The position numbers were made by a program, and so were the translations under genes. From the NCBI RefSeq assembly GCF_026210795.1, contig NC_089456.1:3288501-3352500 (forward strand): DNA of 64,000 bases, written 5' to 3'. Each line of letters begins with the position of its first letter. The stretch's first letter is position 1. Positions 49,411 through 62,189 of this stretch are shown piece by piece. The stretch is from Rhizophagus irregularis. Lineage: Eukaryota > Glomeromycota > Glomeromycetes > Glomerales > Glomeraceae. The notes beneath the pieces were generated by a model. That model saw only the letters and a program-made list of their open reading frames with translations, was not told where the DNA came from and did no database searches.

Positions 49411-50505
49411 TTTACTACACATTTATCTTTATTTCAGTTCATTCAGCTGGTTGAACAGTTTAGAAGAGCCATGGCAAAAAAAGTTGATAGCGGAGTTTGT
49501 GCTACCATTCATGTAAGTACTTATAGATACAATAAAAAAACTCTTTTATAACTCATGTTATAGGCCTTTATTTTTTTTGTTTTTTACTCCTCTCCCCTCA
49601 TATTTTCAAAATTTGATAGTTAATAATTTTAAAAAATTTGAAAATTATTTTGGCCCCCTTCCCTCTCTTTTCTCAATAAAAATTCGTGTTAAACAGAAAA
49701 TCCAATTGATATGGCCTAACTGGGCAAAACAATTGTTAAAAAGACATAAAAATGATGATAATGAGGATCCATTACTTTTGATTGAATGGGTAGAACTTGG
49801 TTTACTGTGAAAGATCCTCAGCATACCAAAGTTAATTGTACGTGTATAACCTTAATATTACATCAGTAACATCACTGAGGATTTGCGTATCTTCCAAACG
49901 ACACAACTATAGATGAATGGGACTTTTGGAAAAGTTTTCTCTGGCAAATATCATGGCCGAGCTGTTACTTGGAAAACCTGTGATGCGGATAAAGAAAAAG
50001 AAAGGAAGAAACGTTAAGGGTTGAAGCGAATATATACTCAACTTTAAAGAAATGTCAAGGTATGAATCTTTTTTTCGTGTGATATTTATTGATATTAACT
50101 TGTTTATATTGCAATATTAGGACACGCTATTCCAGTTTGTTCTATGAAGGATATATTTATGACGGTTATCTCTATACATTGGCATTACAACTAATTGAAG
50201 ATGCTTATTATATAGATCCAGCAGTACTTACTATAGAAGAAAAACAATCAATGGTAAAACAACTGGAGTCAAATACAGTTTTGGCGTCTTACATAATGAT
50301 ATTTCTCAGAGAAATATTCCCTCTGAGCCAAAAAGTCGCCATTTCTTTTTGGTTAAGCTAAGTTCATAGGTACTAAATCACAAAGTTACGCCTTCAACGC
50401 AATCGAAAATTCTCAATCCACTTCGGCATCATCTTTTTCACCTTCAAAGCTTGCAAACATACAAGGAGGAAAAGAGATTAAAAAAATTGTTACAATTTTA
50501 GTCAT
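49411..50505 (+). pseudogene. Atypical protein-kinase pseudogene
   Basis: Pieces in different frames keep kinase order. An N-terminal leader has LVEQFRRAMAKKVDSGV (near 49450) and WPNWAKQLLKRH...LLLIEWVELGLL (49715-49807). The Gly-rich loop GTFGKVFSGKYHGRAVTWKT is at 49920-49980, then the alpha-C-like VEANIYSTLKKCQ (50020-50057), EGYIYDGYLYTLALQLIEDA (50145-50205) and a catalytic-loop-like VLHNDISQRNI (50282-50315). A frameshift after KERKKR (50016) and others at about 49800, 50120 and 50290 kill it. The DFG region is degenerate. It belongs to an expanded kinase-like set in these fungi as I recall; the catalytic Lys was not fixed with certainty. Confidence 0.6.
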
Positions 50506-50754
50506 CTAGATTAATATATTCATTAATTTCAATTTAACATTATATTATAAATAATTTATAATGCAAGTTAGACTTTTGCTCCGAAGCACAAAAATGTAAT
50601 AAATTACAAAATAAATAATATATTTGTGCAAATATAAAGCTTTTCAAATTACGTAATAAATGTCACTGCCCTATTAGTGTGATTGTAGCTGATTATATCA
50701 CATGATATCGATCTAATTTCCATAACAGAAATTTTTTTTTCTTTAAAAAAAAAA
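50506..50754. other. Short intergenic spacer
   Basis: Promoter of the following gene; T/A runs only. Confidence 0.35.
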
Positions 50755-53700
50755 ATGTATTTGTGGGATGAACGAATGAAAGATTTTATATCTATCCTCC
50801 AATGTAAACATGCTAAAGAAGAGATTGCTGGAACTCAAAACAACGATGGTTCTTTCGATATATTACCCGGCCAAATTATCGACGAACTTGCTATAGTTGC
50901 AACTGAAAATATTTCTTCTTCCATTCGTATTACCGATGATCGTGTCAAAAAACTTAATACCAAAGTATGGAACACATTCATAACAGTAGCCTACTGCAAT
51001 ATAGTGTTAGGAAAACATAAATCAAAATGGAAAGCTCAAAGCGAAAAGGCCTGCGCTTGGTTGCATATTCAAATTGGTGATGAGAAATTAGAAAATAAGA
51101 TTTTAGAATCTTGTGAGAAAGCAATTATTGAGAAAGTTATTAATAAGAATATTAAGAAAGAATCTTTTTGGTCTTCTACACTCAAAGGTGTACTTAAATA
51201 TAAAAGTGAAGATGTATCTGCTACTCTTACTATCCTTCAATCAATAAACACTCTTGAAACAGTCAAAAATATTGTTGATAACCAAAAGGCCGATGGTTCT
51301 ATTAATTTAAACAAAACCATTTCCGATCAAATTAATATCTCTTCTGACAACATACAATCATCAATTCAGATTTATGGTGTTAGTGAAAAATTAAAAAAAA
51401 TCTCAAAAGATGTATGGGAAACAGCCTTGTCACTCCGTTACTTAGCTATTACTTCTCAATCCCGAGATCAACATAAATTACAATCTGAAAAAGCCAAAAA
51501 GTACCTTATCGGAGATCTCAAAGACATAGAATTAGTAGAAGAGCTATTAACTACTTCGGAAAAGATTATTATTGAACAAAGGGTCAAAAAAGAAAATGAA
51601 GATGCCATGGCTACTGTCAAAACCTCTACCACAACCGAAAAAGCAAAAGAAATAGTATCATCCCAAAAAGAAGATGGATCCTTAAAACTCCCTGACGCCG
51701 TTTCTAAGGCGCTTGATTTTGAATCTAATGAATCATTAGTTTCATCTATTAAAACTTATTTCATCAATAAAGGAACGAAAGCACCAGAGAACAAAAAATT
51801 ACTCGATACCGCTATAATCTTATCCTTCCTCAGAAAAACATCGTCTACTGACACTTCACCAGAATTGAAAGAAAAAGTTGCAAAAGCAGAAAAATATTTG
51901 AAGACTGAGTTAGGAAGTGATGAAAAAATTAAAGAATTACTTAAAAAAACCGATACAGCTGTTGTTGATCTTGCAACGAAAAAAGTGAAAAAAGTGATCA
52001 AAGAAAAAGCGGATCAAGTGATTGTTGAAAAAATTCAAGGAGCTGTAACTGAAAAAGATATCACAGAAGTCATTGAAACTCAAAATAATGATGGATCATA
52101 CAAAAAAATATCCGACCAAATTACCGAAAAACTTGGCATAACTATAATCGAAAATATTTCATCTTCCATTCATATTATTGATGAACGTGTCAGAAAATTC
52201 GATACCAAAGTATGGAACACATTCATAACAATAGCCTACTGCAATAAAGTGTTAGGAAAATGGATAGTTCAAATTGAAAAAGCCCGCGCTTGGTTACATG
52301 CTCAAATCGAAAATGAAAAATTGGAAAATAAAATTTTAGAATCTTGTGAGAAAGTAATTGAGGAAGTTTACAGTAAAAAGAAAGAATTATCGGCAGATAA
52401 AGTGAATACTAACAAGGCATTTTTAACTATTCCTTTATTATCAACTTTGGTCATTTTATTTTTTCTTGAATATGAAGAATATGATAAAATGATTGAAGAA
52501 AATATTTTCACACAAATTAATGGGAGAGTGAAAGTTATTATTAGCCAAAAATATATTAATGAAATTGATAATCAGATAAAAAATTTGCAACCTATTAAAA
52601 AATTGCTTCTGGAATATTTGGTCATTCAAAAAAATAAAAGAGCTAATCACATAACAAGGCTTGTCGAAAGTTGTAATTCATTTTTCCAAGATCTTTTGAA
52701 GAATGAGAGTAACACATATTTGATACCTTTAGCTATTACTTTTGCAATTGTGCATCTTACTGTCTTAAGAGAATCTATAAAATTAAAAATGGTAATGTTA
52801 TAATTCTTATTCCAGAATATTTTGTATTTAAAAAAAAATGTTTCTTTTAAAAAAAGAACATTATCCTTTTTTCAGCCAAATTTCGGGACTGATGAATTAA
52901 AAAAAATGATTTCTCAATATCAAAGTTATTTTACGGATTCTTTCGATCAATTCTTTATGTGGAGAATGAATCAAATAACAACAAAAACTTTGATATCTAA
53001 TGATTCAAACTCAAAATCACTCTTTTCGTTTCGAGCTAATGGCGAACTTAAAGATAATATTAGTAATAAAACGGTGAATTACATTGCAAAATCTTCTAGT
53101 GAACAAATTTTTACGAGAGTCTTTGACCTTATCAAATTAAGAATGCTAAATGAGGCCAAAGCAGAACTTATGAAAATGTTTTTACCCATTTTTTCATTAG
53201 ATAAATTCATTCCCAATAATAAATCATCATGTGAACCTTTTAATATTAGAGGCTTTTGGATCGGACCATATGGAGTTGACACTTTTCCCGACGGTCAACA
53301 CAACTTTGATGATAATAGTAAATTATTGTATAATATATCTGAAGATGATCCTGGTGTTATCACAAAAATTAAATTAAGGAATGGTTCAATAATTGATAGT
53401 ATGCAAATTTTTTACGAAGATGGTAGAATCGGAAGAATTGGAGATGGAAAAGGCGGAAGAGAATGTGCCATTTCAGATCTGGATGAATTTTCAAAATACA
53501 TTATAGCTGTAAATTTAAAGTTTGGCAGAGGGCTACTTTGTGGTATAGAATTTATTTTTAGTGATGGTAAAACTACGGGAACCCTGGGTGATCATCCTAA
53601 TGCTTGCAAAATAATTGAAGAGATTCGAATTGGTCCATTTGGAAATCATAATGAATTTAGGTTATCAGGAATTATTGGAGGTGGGGGAAAGATAATTGGT

Positions 53701-53763
53701 AACGATCATGGTGAAAATGTTGCTCATATAGCATTTTATTTTCAATATGTACAAGATATATAA
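50755..53763 (+). CDS. Repeat protein with delta-endotoxin-like helical region and C-terminal jacalin-like lectin domain
   Basis: Exons 50755-52791 and 52876-53763 (phase 0) give 974 residues. The first half has four degenerate helical repeats, each begun by TQNNDGSF, NQKADGSI, SQKEDGSLKL or TQNNDGSYK (residues about 27, 177, 302, 442), followed by SSSIxI, VWNTFITxAYC and a Lys/Glu-rich helix; repeats 1 and 4 are the closest pair. Such repeats also follow VIT/vWA domains. Residues about 560-760 are helical with hydrophobic stretches, and PLAITFAIVHLTVLRES resembles the AANLHLLLLRD motif of Cry/delta-endotoxin domain I. Residues about 805-974 fit a jacalin-like sugar-binding domain (GPYGVDTFPDG, ITKIKLRNGSIIDSMQI, FGRGLLCGIEF). 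No signal peptide is seen. A membrane-damaging or defence lectin is conceivable, but activity is inference. Met8 is an alternative start. Confidence 0.8.
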
Positions 53764-53908
53764 CGATTATAACGATTAATCATTTTTTATAAGTCGTATT
53801 AGATCTATATAAAATAACTTAGTAACGATCATGGTGAAAATGTTGCTCATATAGCGTTTCACTTTCAATATGTACAAAATATATAACGATTATAACGATT
53901 AATAATTT
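53699..53908. repeat. Direct duplication of the gene's 3' end, about 87 bp
   Basis: 53699-53786 (last 22 codons, stop and ATAACGATTATAACGATTAA) recurs at 53822-53908 with about seven changes. The second copy still encodes NDHGENVAHIAFHFQYVQNI and a stop in frame, but nothing upstream. It is a leftover of a tandem duplication or a local copy event. Confidence 0.85.
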
Positions 53909-54286
53909 TTATAATGAAATCGTATTAAATCTACTTTTCATTTGTAATAATGGATAATTTATTTTTTTTACGCACGTTTATATTAATTCTGTAAATCAAG
54001 TGACAAGAGAAGCATGTAACAAGTATTTAATATATATACTCTCACTATATGTGAGTTTGTATTATATATAATAACATATAATAACCATTAATTAAATAAT
54101 CTGATATAATTAATTTAAAAAAAAAAACTTCCCTATCGATTTTTTTCTTATTAATTTAAAATATTTATTTATTAGATATGATATACTACTTTATTATACA
54201 ATAGAAAACAAAAATATATTAATTACGAATGCAATAAGAATAAATAATAACTAAGTTTACAAAAAATTTTTTCATTATTTCTTAAT
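53909..54286. other. Convergent intergenic spacer
   Basis: AT-rich with no gene; 3' UTRs of two convergent genes. Confidence 0.4.
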
Positions 54287-57200
54287 CTATAAATTTTTTA
54301 CACCTCTTTCGTTTCCTTTACTTTTATTGTTAATAACACTATTATTTACAGCTAATTTACCAGTTTTTAACCAACTTTCATAAGCTTGATATCTACTTTT
54401 AGCTACACCGCTACTGTCATATTGACTCGAGCCAGCTGCTTTTATTATAGCATATTTTCTAGGATATTCAAGATATTCATCATAAATTTTGGTGTCTATT
54501 TTTGGTACTTTTAAATCGGTTATCGGATTTGGAAGATTGCCACGACAACAAAAATTTGCATAATGGTGATATTCCGAATGACTCTTCAATGAAGGATCTG
54601 TATCTCCATTTGGTGTTGAAGTTAAAACCATATTTTTATCCTGATTCACATATCTATAAATGAAAGAAGGAAAAAGTTTTTAATTACCAAAAAAATTAAT
54701 TATAAAACAATGATAAATTAAACTTACTGTTTGTACTCTTCGGCTTCATTGGAAGATACAATTGGATTTAAACTTTTTGATACTATTGATTCCATTAATG
54801 ATAGATTATCCTTTTCTTTCTTCGGTTTTTCTTCAATTTTCTTTTTTTCTTCAACAATTATTTCCTTTGGTTTAGTATTTGGTAGCGCAAGCCACTTTTT
54901 AACACCACCAATATTCATCAATCTATTAATAAACAAAATTATAAAAGTTGGCTACAAGCTAATGTATTTTTTATGAACTTTATGAATACGTACTTTGCTG
55001 CTTGTGGAGTTGTACGGACTACAAATGGGCTATAATCATATGTTCCGAGCTCAGCACTATAAATAATATATATTACTCATCAATAACCATATTATATATC
55101 AGCGAAAGTAATTAATATGATAAATCACCTCGAAGGTATGTATTTCGTTGTGCTATTCATATTTGAGGCAAATAATTTCTCAAATGAAGTAAATAACCGT
55201 GGACGATAATATTCTACCCAATACCCTGTATATGGATCAGTCTCATCATCAAATTGACGTGCTATGCGTGGAACAAGTTGATATCTTGAGATATCAAGTT
55301 GTTGGTCATCTTTTGGCTGAAGAACGTCCTTTGTCCACCAATGTATATAACTTCATCATAACAAATAGTAAAATTAACTGGACATAAATACAAATATAAA
55401 TAAGAATAAAGGTATTAAAGGAACATATATTTTACCTTCTACGTTGCCTCTTAAAACGAGGATCATCATTATGTAAATAAAAATCATTTGGCAATTCCCA
55501 TAAATGTGGTTTTTCTTTCTCCGGGGTAAAATTTCCGAGGAAAAGATTAATCGCATCCTGCTTTTCGGCATCTACATAAATAATTTCCGTACAAACATTT
55601 TAAGTTAAATGTCGAGGTTTCTCTGAATTAGCATAGCAAAATTAACATACCAGCAAAAGCATTGTTATAATATCTCCTTAAATTCTCAATCAAATCTCTA
55701 GAATGGCTTGTCCATTGGTTGATTTTACGATATGAATCAATTGTATTAACCAAATTTGATCCACCATATTGCAATGCTATTGTGTCACCGTGATCGTGAT
55801 ACATATCTGTTAACATGTTCACAACATCAGAATCTACCGAAACCCAAGGTTTGTCGATAATCCCCAAGGCATATAACTATAAATATAACGTGAAAGGTTT
55901 TTAATTGAAATACTTAAAAATTTAGAATATTAAAATAAACAAAAAGTACTTGATGTCCTAAAGCACATTTTCCAATAATCAACTGAGCGGCGTTTGTACG
56001 GTCCAGGCAATCAATACAATTTGTCCTTACAATACCATTTTGGCGAAGACACATTCTTCGTTTTTGAGGTTTTCCTTCTCTGAAATCAAAAAGAGAATTA
56101 ATTATAAAAATTTAAATATATTCTCTTGTTTATACGTACTTTTCTTCTCTTTTTAAAACATTTATCCATGCCTCTGGTCCACTATGGAAAAATCCAGTGT
56201 CGGCTAAATATTCTTCAGCAAAACCTTCCATCAAGTCTACAACATCGTCATCACTGTGAATAAAATAAATTAGTAAATAATACCTATTATTAAAAATTAA
56301 TAAATATATAAAATTAAAAAAAAAAAAATACATATTTACCCCTTTCTAGCTTTTGACATATCCCATGCAATATACTTTAGACATTTGTCTGGCAAGAATT
56401 GACTTAAATAAGTCATAGTCTCAGAAAATTCATCTCCCAATATCCCCTCACGTGGGGTTTTTTCTTTTGTCTATAACAAAATTGAAACTATTGGTAAATT
56501 TAATTATTGCTTGTAGTAACAAAGTACAAAACCACAATTATAAAAACCTTGATTAAATTCAAGACAATTATAGGCGCTCCATATCGTTTAAACATATTAT
56601 CGAAATGCAATGCCGCGGCAGCAAAGAAGGGATCTCGGAAGTTTACTATGATAATAATTAGAAAGTTAATATTTTTAAAATTAATTGAATAATTTTAGGA
56701 ATAAAGCTCACTTTCTATAGGGGGTTTTGGAGCCATGTTCACATCCTGAGACCAAAACAATGGTATAGATCCACGGTGTTGGACATACGAAGTATAATAC
56801 GGATTATCATGGAGCCCGGATCGATGAAATGAAGTTGTACTCATCTCTGATACGATTTGCTCTGTTTCAACGTCATTAGCGACATAACCCTAATAATCAC
56901 AAAAAGAATAAAATATGAAAGGATGAACAAATATACGTAAATGAAAATAGAGCATTATATACTTAAATAGAAATAATCACTTGATCATTAACACCACGTT
57001 TTAAGAAACGAGCTCCAGCAAAATAACGAGATCTTCGCGCAATCAATGTCACGACAATATTTCGTCCGAAAATCGATATTTCTGATCATTAATTAAGAAA
57101 GTTTATTTAATTTTTCTTTTTAACTAAAGAAATAAAAGTTTACTCAGATATACTCACTCGATTGATCGACGAATCCATGTATAATTGGCAAAATCCAATC

Positions 57201-58205
57201 AGAATTATTTTTTAGACTTCTGAATCCATTTTCTAACAAATAAGAATTCCAAACAAACATTTCATTATAAGAAAAATTCCTACGACTCGGCGGTCGTGTC
57301 ATATTGTGTTGTAATGTATGTGTAATATCATACGTATAACTAAAATAAAAATTTTTCGTCAAGTCAACGTTATTGAAAATATTTATATATCTGTTAAATT
57401 AAAAAAGAATTTGTTAAAAAAGTTGATTTGATATGAAATATAGATATAAAAATTTAAAATAATTTTAGTTACCTTTGTTCATCCGAATTCTTAGATGAAT
57501 TCTTTTCAGGCTTCGTTCCTTGGGCAATTGGTTTAAGAACTGTTTCATCAATATGATAAATATAATGACCTCCTATTAAGGCAACAGCACTCCTTTTTGT
57601 AATTAATGAGATATAATATCCCTCGGTAAACTTAATAAATCCTGTTATTACAAATAAAAAAGATTATCTCAGATTGTTCTCTTGCAGTATTGCGTTAATG
57701 CGTTACAATGGCAGAACTCTTCTTTATCAACTCACCAACAATTCCATATGCTGTTATAACTTTGTTTAAACCTCCTGATACTCTATTTCCTTCTTCAAGG
57801 GCCGTTAAAATATCATTTATTTCTTGTTTAGAATATATAATATCGTCCTCAATCACAGTAAGTTCTGTAGGCGTGGATCGATCAATTTTCAATATTCGGA
57901 ATCTACTGTCACTTTGATTGGATCCCACCATATAATAATTCTTTTATGTCAAAATGGATGAATTGATCTTTTATTAGCATTCAATCGAAAAAAACAATAA
58001 AATTCAATTAAGATTGACAGCTTACTGTTTTAGTCTCATATAATGTAAATTTATTCAAAACTAATCGATCAACTTTATTTGATTCAGAGTCAAAGAATTC
58101 CATTGCGGGGGGTGCTGATAGTCGACCTCCAGGTTGTTGCTTTATGCCCGCTTTTTCATGCAAATTTATATCAGGAGACATTGAATGTCGCAAGTCTGCG
58201 GACAT
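54287..58205 (-). CDS. FIG4: FIG4-type Sac phosphoinositide phosphatase
   Basis: Sixteen exons on the minus strand: 58205-58026, 57940-57736, 57641-57473, 57390-57158, 57081-56981, 56889-56712, 56645-56548, 56470-56340, 56253-56140, 56079-55950, 55876-55651, 55571-55436, 55350-55129, 55056-54994, 54922-54728, 54653-54287. They keep frame throughout and give 915 residues (human FIG4 has 907). Family marks are [80 protein letters not shown] and the CX5R catalytic loop CIDCLDRTN (Cys491-Arg497). The C-terminal third has [11 protein letters not shown] and [21 protein letters not shown]4 dephosphorylates PI(3,5)P2 on endosome/vacuole membranes and partners Vac14 and the PIKfyve/Fab1 kinase. Nothing essential appears missing. 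Confidence 0.95.
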
Positions 58206-58550
58206 GTTTAATAACGTGTAATTTCTTAATTTATATATTTAACAACTTATGCAAGGGTATAATTTAAACGTTAAAAATAGTATAATAATAGTCAACCTTA
58301 ATTATAAGACTGGCTAATTCGTCAATTATGAGATATTTATTTATAAACCATTGATTCATAAGTCAACTTCAAATATCAAAAGACGTATTTATGTGTTGAC
58401 AGGTAACACAATAACGCCAATCTTATATTATGTAATAAATTCAATCACGTGATTTTGATCTCATCTGTTTATTTTTTTTTTGTTGCTGCTTGCTTTTTAT
58501 TAATTCTTATTATCATTTGCTACACCTCAATTACACAATTGACTTTAACA
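58206..58550. promoter_or_regulatory. Divergent promoter region between FIG4 and NAF1
   Basis: 345 bp between two start codons transcribed in opposite directions. It includes a CACGTGAT word at 58446 and a T run. A shared bidirectional promoter is likely from the spacing. Confidence 0.5.
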
Positions 58551-59681
58551 ATGACAGATACAAGGTATACACACAAAATATGTACTAAATTATATTAAAC
58601 ATTTAGTTCTAATGTAATATAAAATATTTTCACAGTAGCTCGGAATCTGATTCTTCAAGTGAAGATTCTAGTGTTTCTGAGTTAGAAATGGCGGACGTAG
58701 ATGACTTTGAGCAAGCTATGATATCCGTGGATAAGACATTTTATGAGGTTGAAATGGGCCTAAGCTCAGGACCTTTACGGACGAAAAATGAGATTATTGA
58801 TATAACAATCCCCAAACCTACGATAGAAATAACGTCTGATATGCATTTAACAGAAATCGGCTCAATACTTCATGTGGTGGAAGACCAAATAGTTATTAAA
58901 GTTAATGCTACCGGTGAATATAAAATTTTGGATGTAGGAACAGTTTTGGTATTAGAAGATAAAGAAGTTCTTGGTGAGGTAAAAATTTTAAAGATCATTC
59001 TTCAATTGAATTTATTTTGTTATTCTTAATATCAATTTATTTTTCGCTTATAAGATATTTGAAACGATAGGCCCTGTGGCACATCCGATGTATGTTGTTC
59101 GTTTTAATGACATTAACAAGGAGAAAGTCGTAAGGGATGCAAAGGTATTCGGTGTTGATGAACTGTCAAAATTTGTATTTACTCAGGAGATATCTGAGCA
59201 TAAAGGGTGTGATGCAAGTAATGCATTTGATGAAGAGGTCAATGAGGAGGTATTGCATTAACAATAGATTATAAAAAATTTCTCTTATGAAACACTTTAT
59301 ACGTGACAATGTTGATTAATAAAATTGTAAAATATAGGAAATTGAATTTTCGGATGATGAGAAAGAAAAAGCATTCAACGAGATGCAAAGAAATAAAACG
59401 AATGAGTAAGTAAATATTCATATAATTTTAATGATGGATATGAAGTTTTCAATTTATATTTCTTTTTCTTTTTAAGTCCTGCAAGTCCTGCAACAACTTC
59501 AACACAAAATATAAACAACAACCGTAGAAGCCGTGGAGGTCGTGGAGGTCGTAGAGGTCGTAGAAGAAGGGCAACAAACCATGGTGACCAAATAAATAGA
59601 GAGGTTCATCCCCCTCAGAATGATCAGGGATATGACATTGATTATAACATATTGCCCAGACCAAACTCGCTTTCAAATTAG
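58551..59681 (+). CDS. NAF1: H/ACA snoRNP assembly factor NAF1
   Basis: Exons 58551-58564, 58636-58978, 59055-59249, 59338-59405 and 59477-59681 give 274 residues. Exon 1 is only 14 nt (ATGACAGATACAAG), supported by an in-frame splice into a Ser/Asp/Glu-rich stretch. The Gar1-like core (about 70-140) holds IGSILHVVEDQIVIKV, GTVLVLEDKEVLGEIFETIG and PVAHPMYVVRF. The C-terminal part has NRRSRGGRGGRRGRRRR, an Arg/Gly-rich RNA-binding tail. Naf1 binds dyskerin/Cbf5 in the nucleoplasm during H/ACA RNP biogenesis and is later replaced by Gar1. The protein is shorter than yeast Naf1 but has the core. Confidence 0.92.
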
Positions 59682-61784
59682 TTTTCAGTAAAATAATTTT
59701 CAGTATGTTAAATAAATTCTTTTATGTATTTAGTATATTTATTGTACATTTTTATTTATATTAATCGATACTACATTTTAGAGATTAGAATTATGTCGAA
59801 CGTGGATCATCCACGGACGGGCCAGATTCTTGATGAATATCAGGGTTAAAGAAGCTGGGAAGGCAACAAAGAACGGGATTGAATTATTGAAACTAGTTTA
59901 TTGAAACAATCACAATCAAATTCGTACTGGTAGTACTAATAGTTCTGTACATATTCATGTATATTAGTAATTGCAAGCAAAATTTTTGCAATATTTAAAA
60001 GATATATTCTCTTTATATTAACCCAAAAAATACTGCATTAATAAATTACTATGAATTAAAAGTATTAATTATTAATCAAGGATGTATTATTACTTTCAAG
60101 TATTGAAAATATTAAAAACTACATTATCATTATTAATTTGAATCATATACTTACAAGTTAATTTAAGCAAAATTCATTTTCTAAATATATTTAAATCATA
60201 TTATTTTATTATGAGTTTGGAATTAGTAATTTTAGTTTGCTGGTGGCAAACTGTTGCACAAAAGCAAAGCATACTTCGTACCTTTGGCTTTGGTCAGTGA
60301 TATGGTATCCTCATCAAAATAAAATATAACCGTTTTTTTTTTATCTATTTGTATTATAAAACTTTTAAGTTTCTGTAAACGATAAATTGTTTGTTGTTTT
60401 GTTGTTTATGATAAAAAGGAACAAACGGATAGTTAATTACTTAATTAGCAGTGAATATGCTGCGCACGTGATTTCAAGATGTAAAATCGTAAACAAAAAA
60501 GACATATATTAAGAATTACATTCTGAATGTCCTATGTGCAATAATCAATTATCGCTGCTATAATGAAAAAGTAATTTAGAAAGTTCTCTCCAGAAAACGA
60601 CCTGGATTTAGGCAGAAATGCTAATTGCACAAGATTTTTTCCTGTAATCCTGTTATTTCGAGTATATTACCTTCGTATAGGCAATGTGTGACACGACTAC
60701 TTTGCGATTAAATCCAATTTAGCGTCATGTGACTCACGCAATACGATACACCTAATTAAACATTTTATGACACCTCTCTAGTATTTCTTGCATCTTTGAA
60801 TGAAATAATTAAAGTAAAGTATAAGGAATCTGTTTTTTGCTTCTTGAAAATGATAATTAGGATTAAAATAAAACATACCAACTACCAAATACCAAGGTAT
60901 TCCCAACATAACCAAGTACAATTAGTTGCACGGGATAATTGCACATTTACCAATCCATTAAGATTTGGCTATAAAAATTTTAGAGATTCACACGAGCATT
61001 TACTGTAATGCGATGTTTGTCAAGTGACCATACTCGTCTATGGATTAAATATGGTTAAAACAAAATGTTCTTGATTAGTAAGTAATTAGGATAGTTTTAA
61101 TAAAGTACACTTACTTGTAATTCATATATTTCTTTTATAAATTGGTGGCAATTTTATACGACGCTTAATGAAACAAATAATTAGTTATTTAAAAGAAAAA
61201 TAATGCAATATATAGAACCTTCTATGCATTGATACCGACCACTATGACTTAATACACTTCGGTCTTACTAGCTAAAATATTACCTAATAGTAAAATTATA
61301 TTAAAATCAATAAAATGGCATAAAAGATAAATATTTAATGTATTGATCGATTTAGTCTTAAATGAAGCATCTAATTTTGGCATATCTTTCCCATAAAAAA
61401 ATATTACTATGCTGAAAAATCAAGCATTATCACTTAGATTAACGGAAAGTGTAACCTTCGGATTTTAATCAATTCCGGTTTCATTATTATTACGGTACAA
61501 TAAATAAACTTTTTGATAATTTGTATGACATAAAACATAAACATATTTATTTCCTTAAAAAATCATAATGTTCTTAACTATAAATAAACTATATAAATTA
61601 AACATAAATATTTGATCAAATATTCGATTTATTAAATACGGAAATGTAGAAGTATAAACTTAAATACGGAAATGGAAAAGGAATGTATGTATACATATAT
61701 ATAAGTATATATATATATCATATACTATATATTAAAAAAAAATCGAAAATATAAAATTGGAATAAACGAAAATATACGAATGAA
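59682..61784. other. Intergenic DNA, no supported gene
   Basis: About 2.1 kb with moderate AT content. The only frame above 60 codons (60796-61008) lacks family features. A transcribed non-coding unit cannot be excluded near 59780-59930, where composition is less AT-rich. Confidence 0.5.
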
Positions 61785-62189
61785 TTAAATTGACCAATTA
61801 AGTTCTAAAGAATCCGTCAAAAAACAATCATTTTTTAAGACTGATTGGGTCTTTACAAACTCTTTGAAGAAGCAATTACTTAATCGGTTAGCACAAGATC
61901 TCGCAGCATTTTTTCGAACATGATCTGTTAATTCTTTATCTTCTGGAGTCAGTTGTTCTCTTTGAGAGCGTGTTTTCCAGATGTCTCTTTGTTCCTCCGT
62001 CATTTTTTCTTTCCACAAATAACCAGCAAACTTGTTTAATTGTGATGCTCGTATTTTTAATCCTTTTGGAACATGTTCTCTTAATTCCTTACTAAATAAC
62101 AGGAAATGATTTGGCTGCTTTTTTTTCCTTCCAGCTATTCCAAAACCATTCGAACTCTGAACGTATTGATGTACGTGGAATTCACTCAT
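61785..62189 (-). CDS. HMG-box protein (MATA_HMG-like)
   Basis: Single exon, 134 residues. An HMG box spans about 22-92: KKKQPNHFLLFSKELREHVP, then KIRASQLNKFAGYLWKEK and EEQRDIWKTRSQREQ, with the usual aromatic and Trp positions (NHFLLFSKE, LWKE, IWK). The tail continues with a helical RKNAARSCANRLSNCFFKE stretch. Single-HMG proteins of this sort are greatly expanded in Rhizophagus, and only a few are linked to mating-type-like loci. DNA binding in the nucleus is expected; a role in sex is not shown here. Confidence 0.82.
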   Translation of the reverse strand: MSEFHVHQYVQSSNGFGIAGRKKKQPNHFLLFSKELREHVPKGLKIRASQLNKFAGYLWKEKMTEEQRDIWKTRSQREQLTPEDKELTDHVRKNAARSCANRLSNCFFKEFVKTQSVLKNDCFLTDSLELNWSI

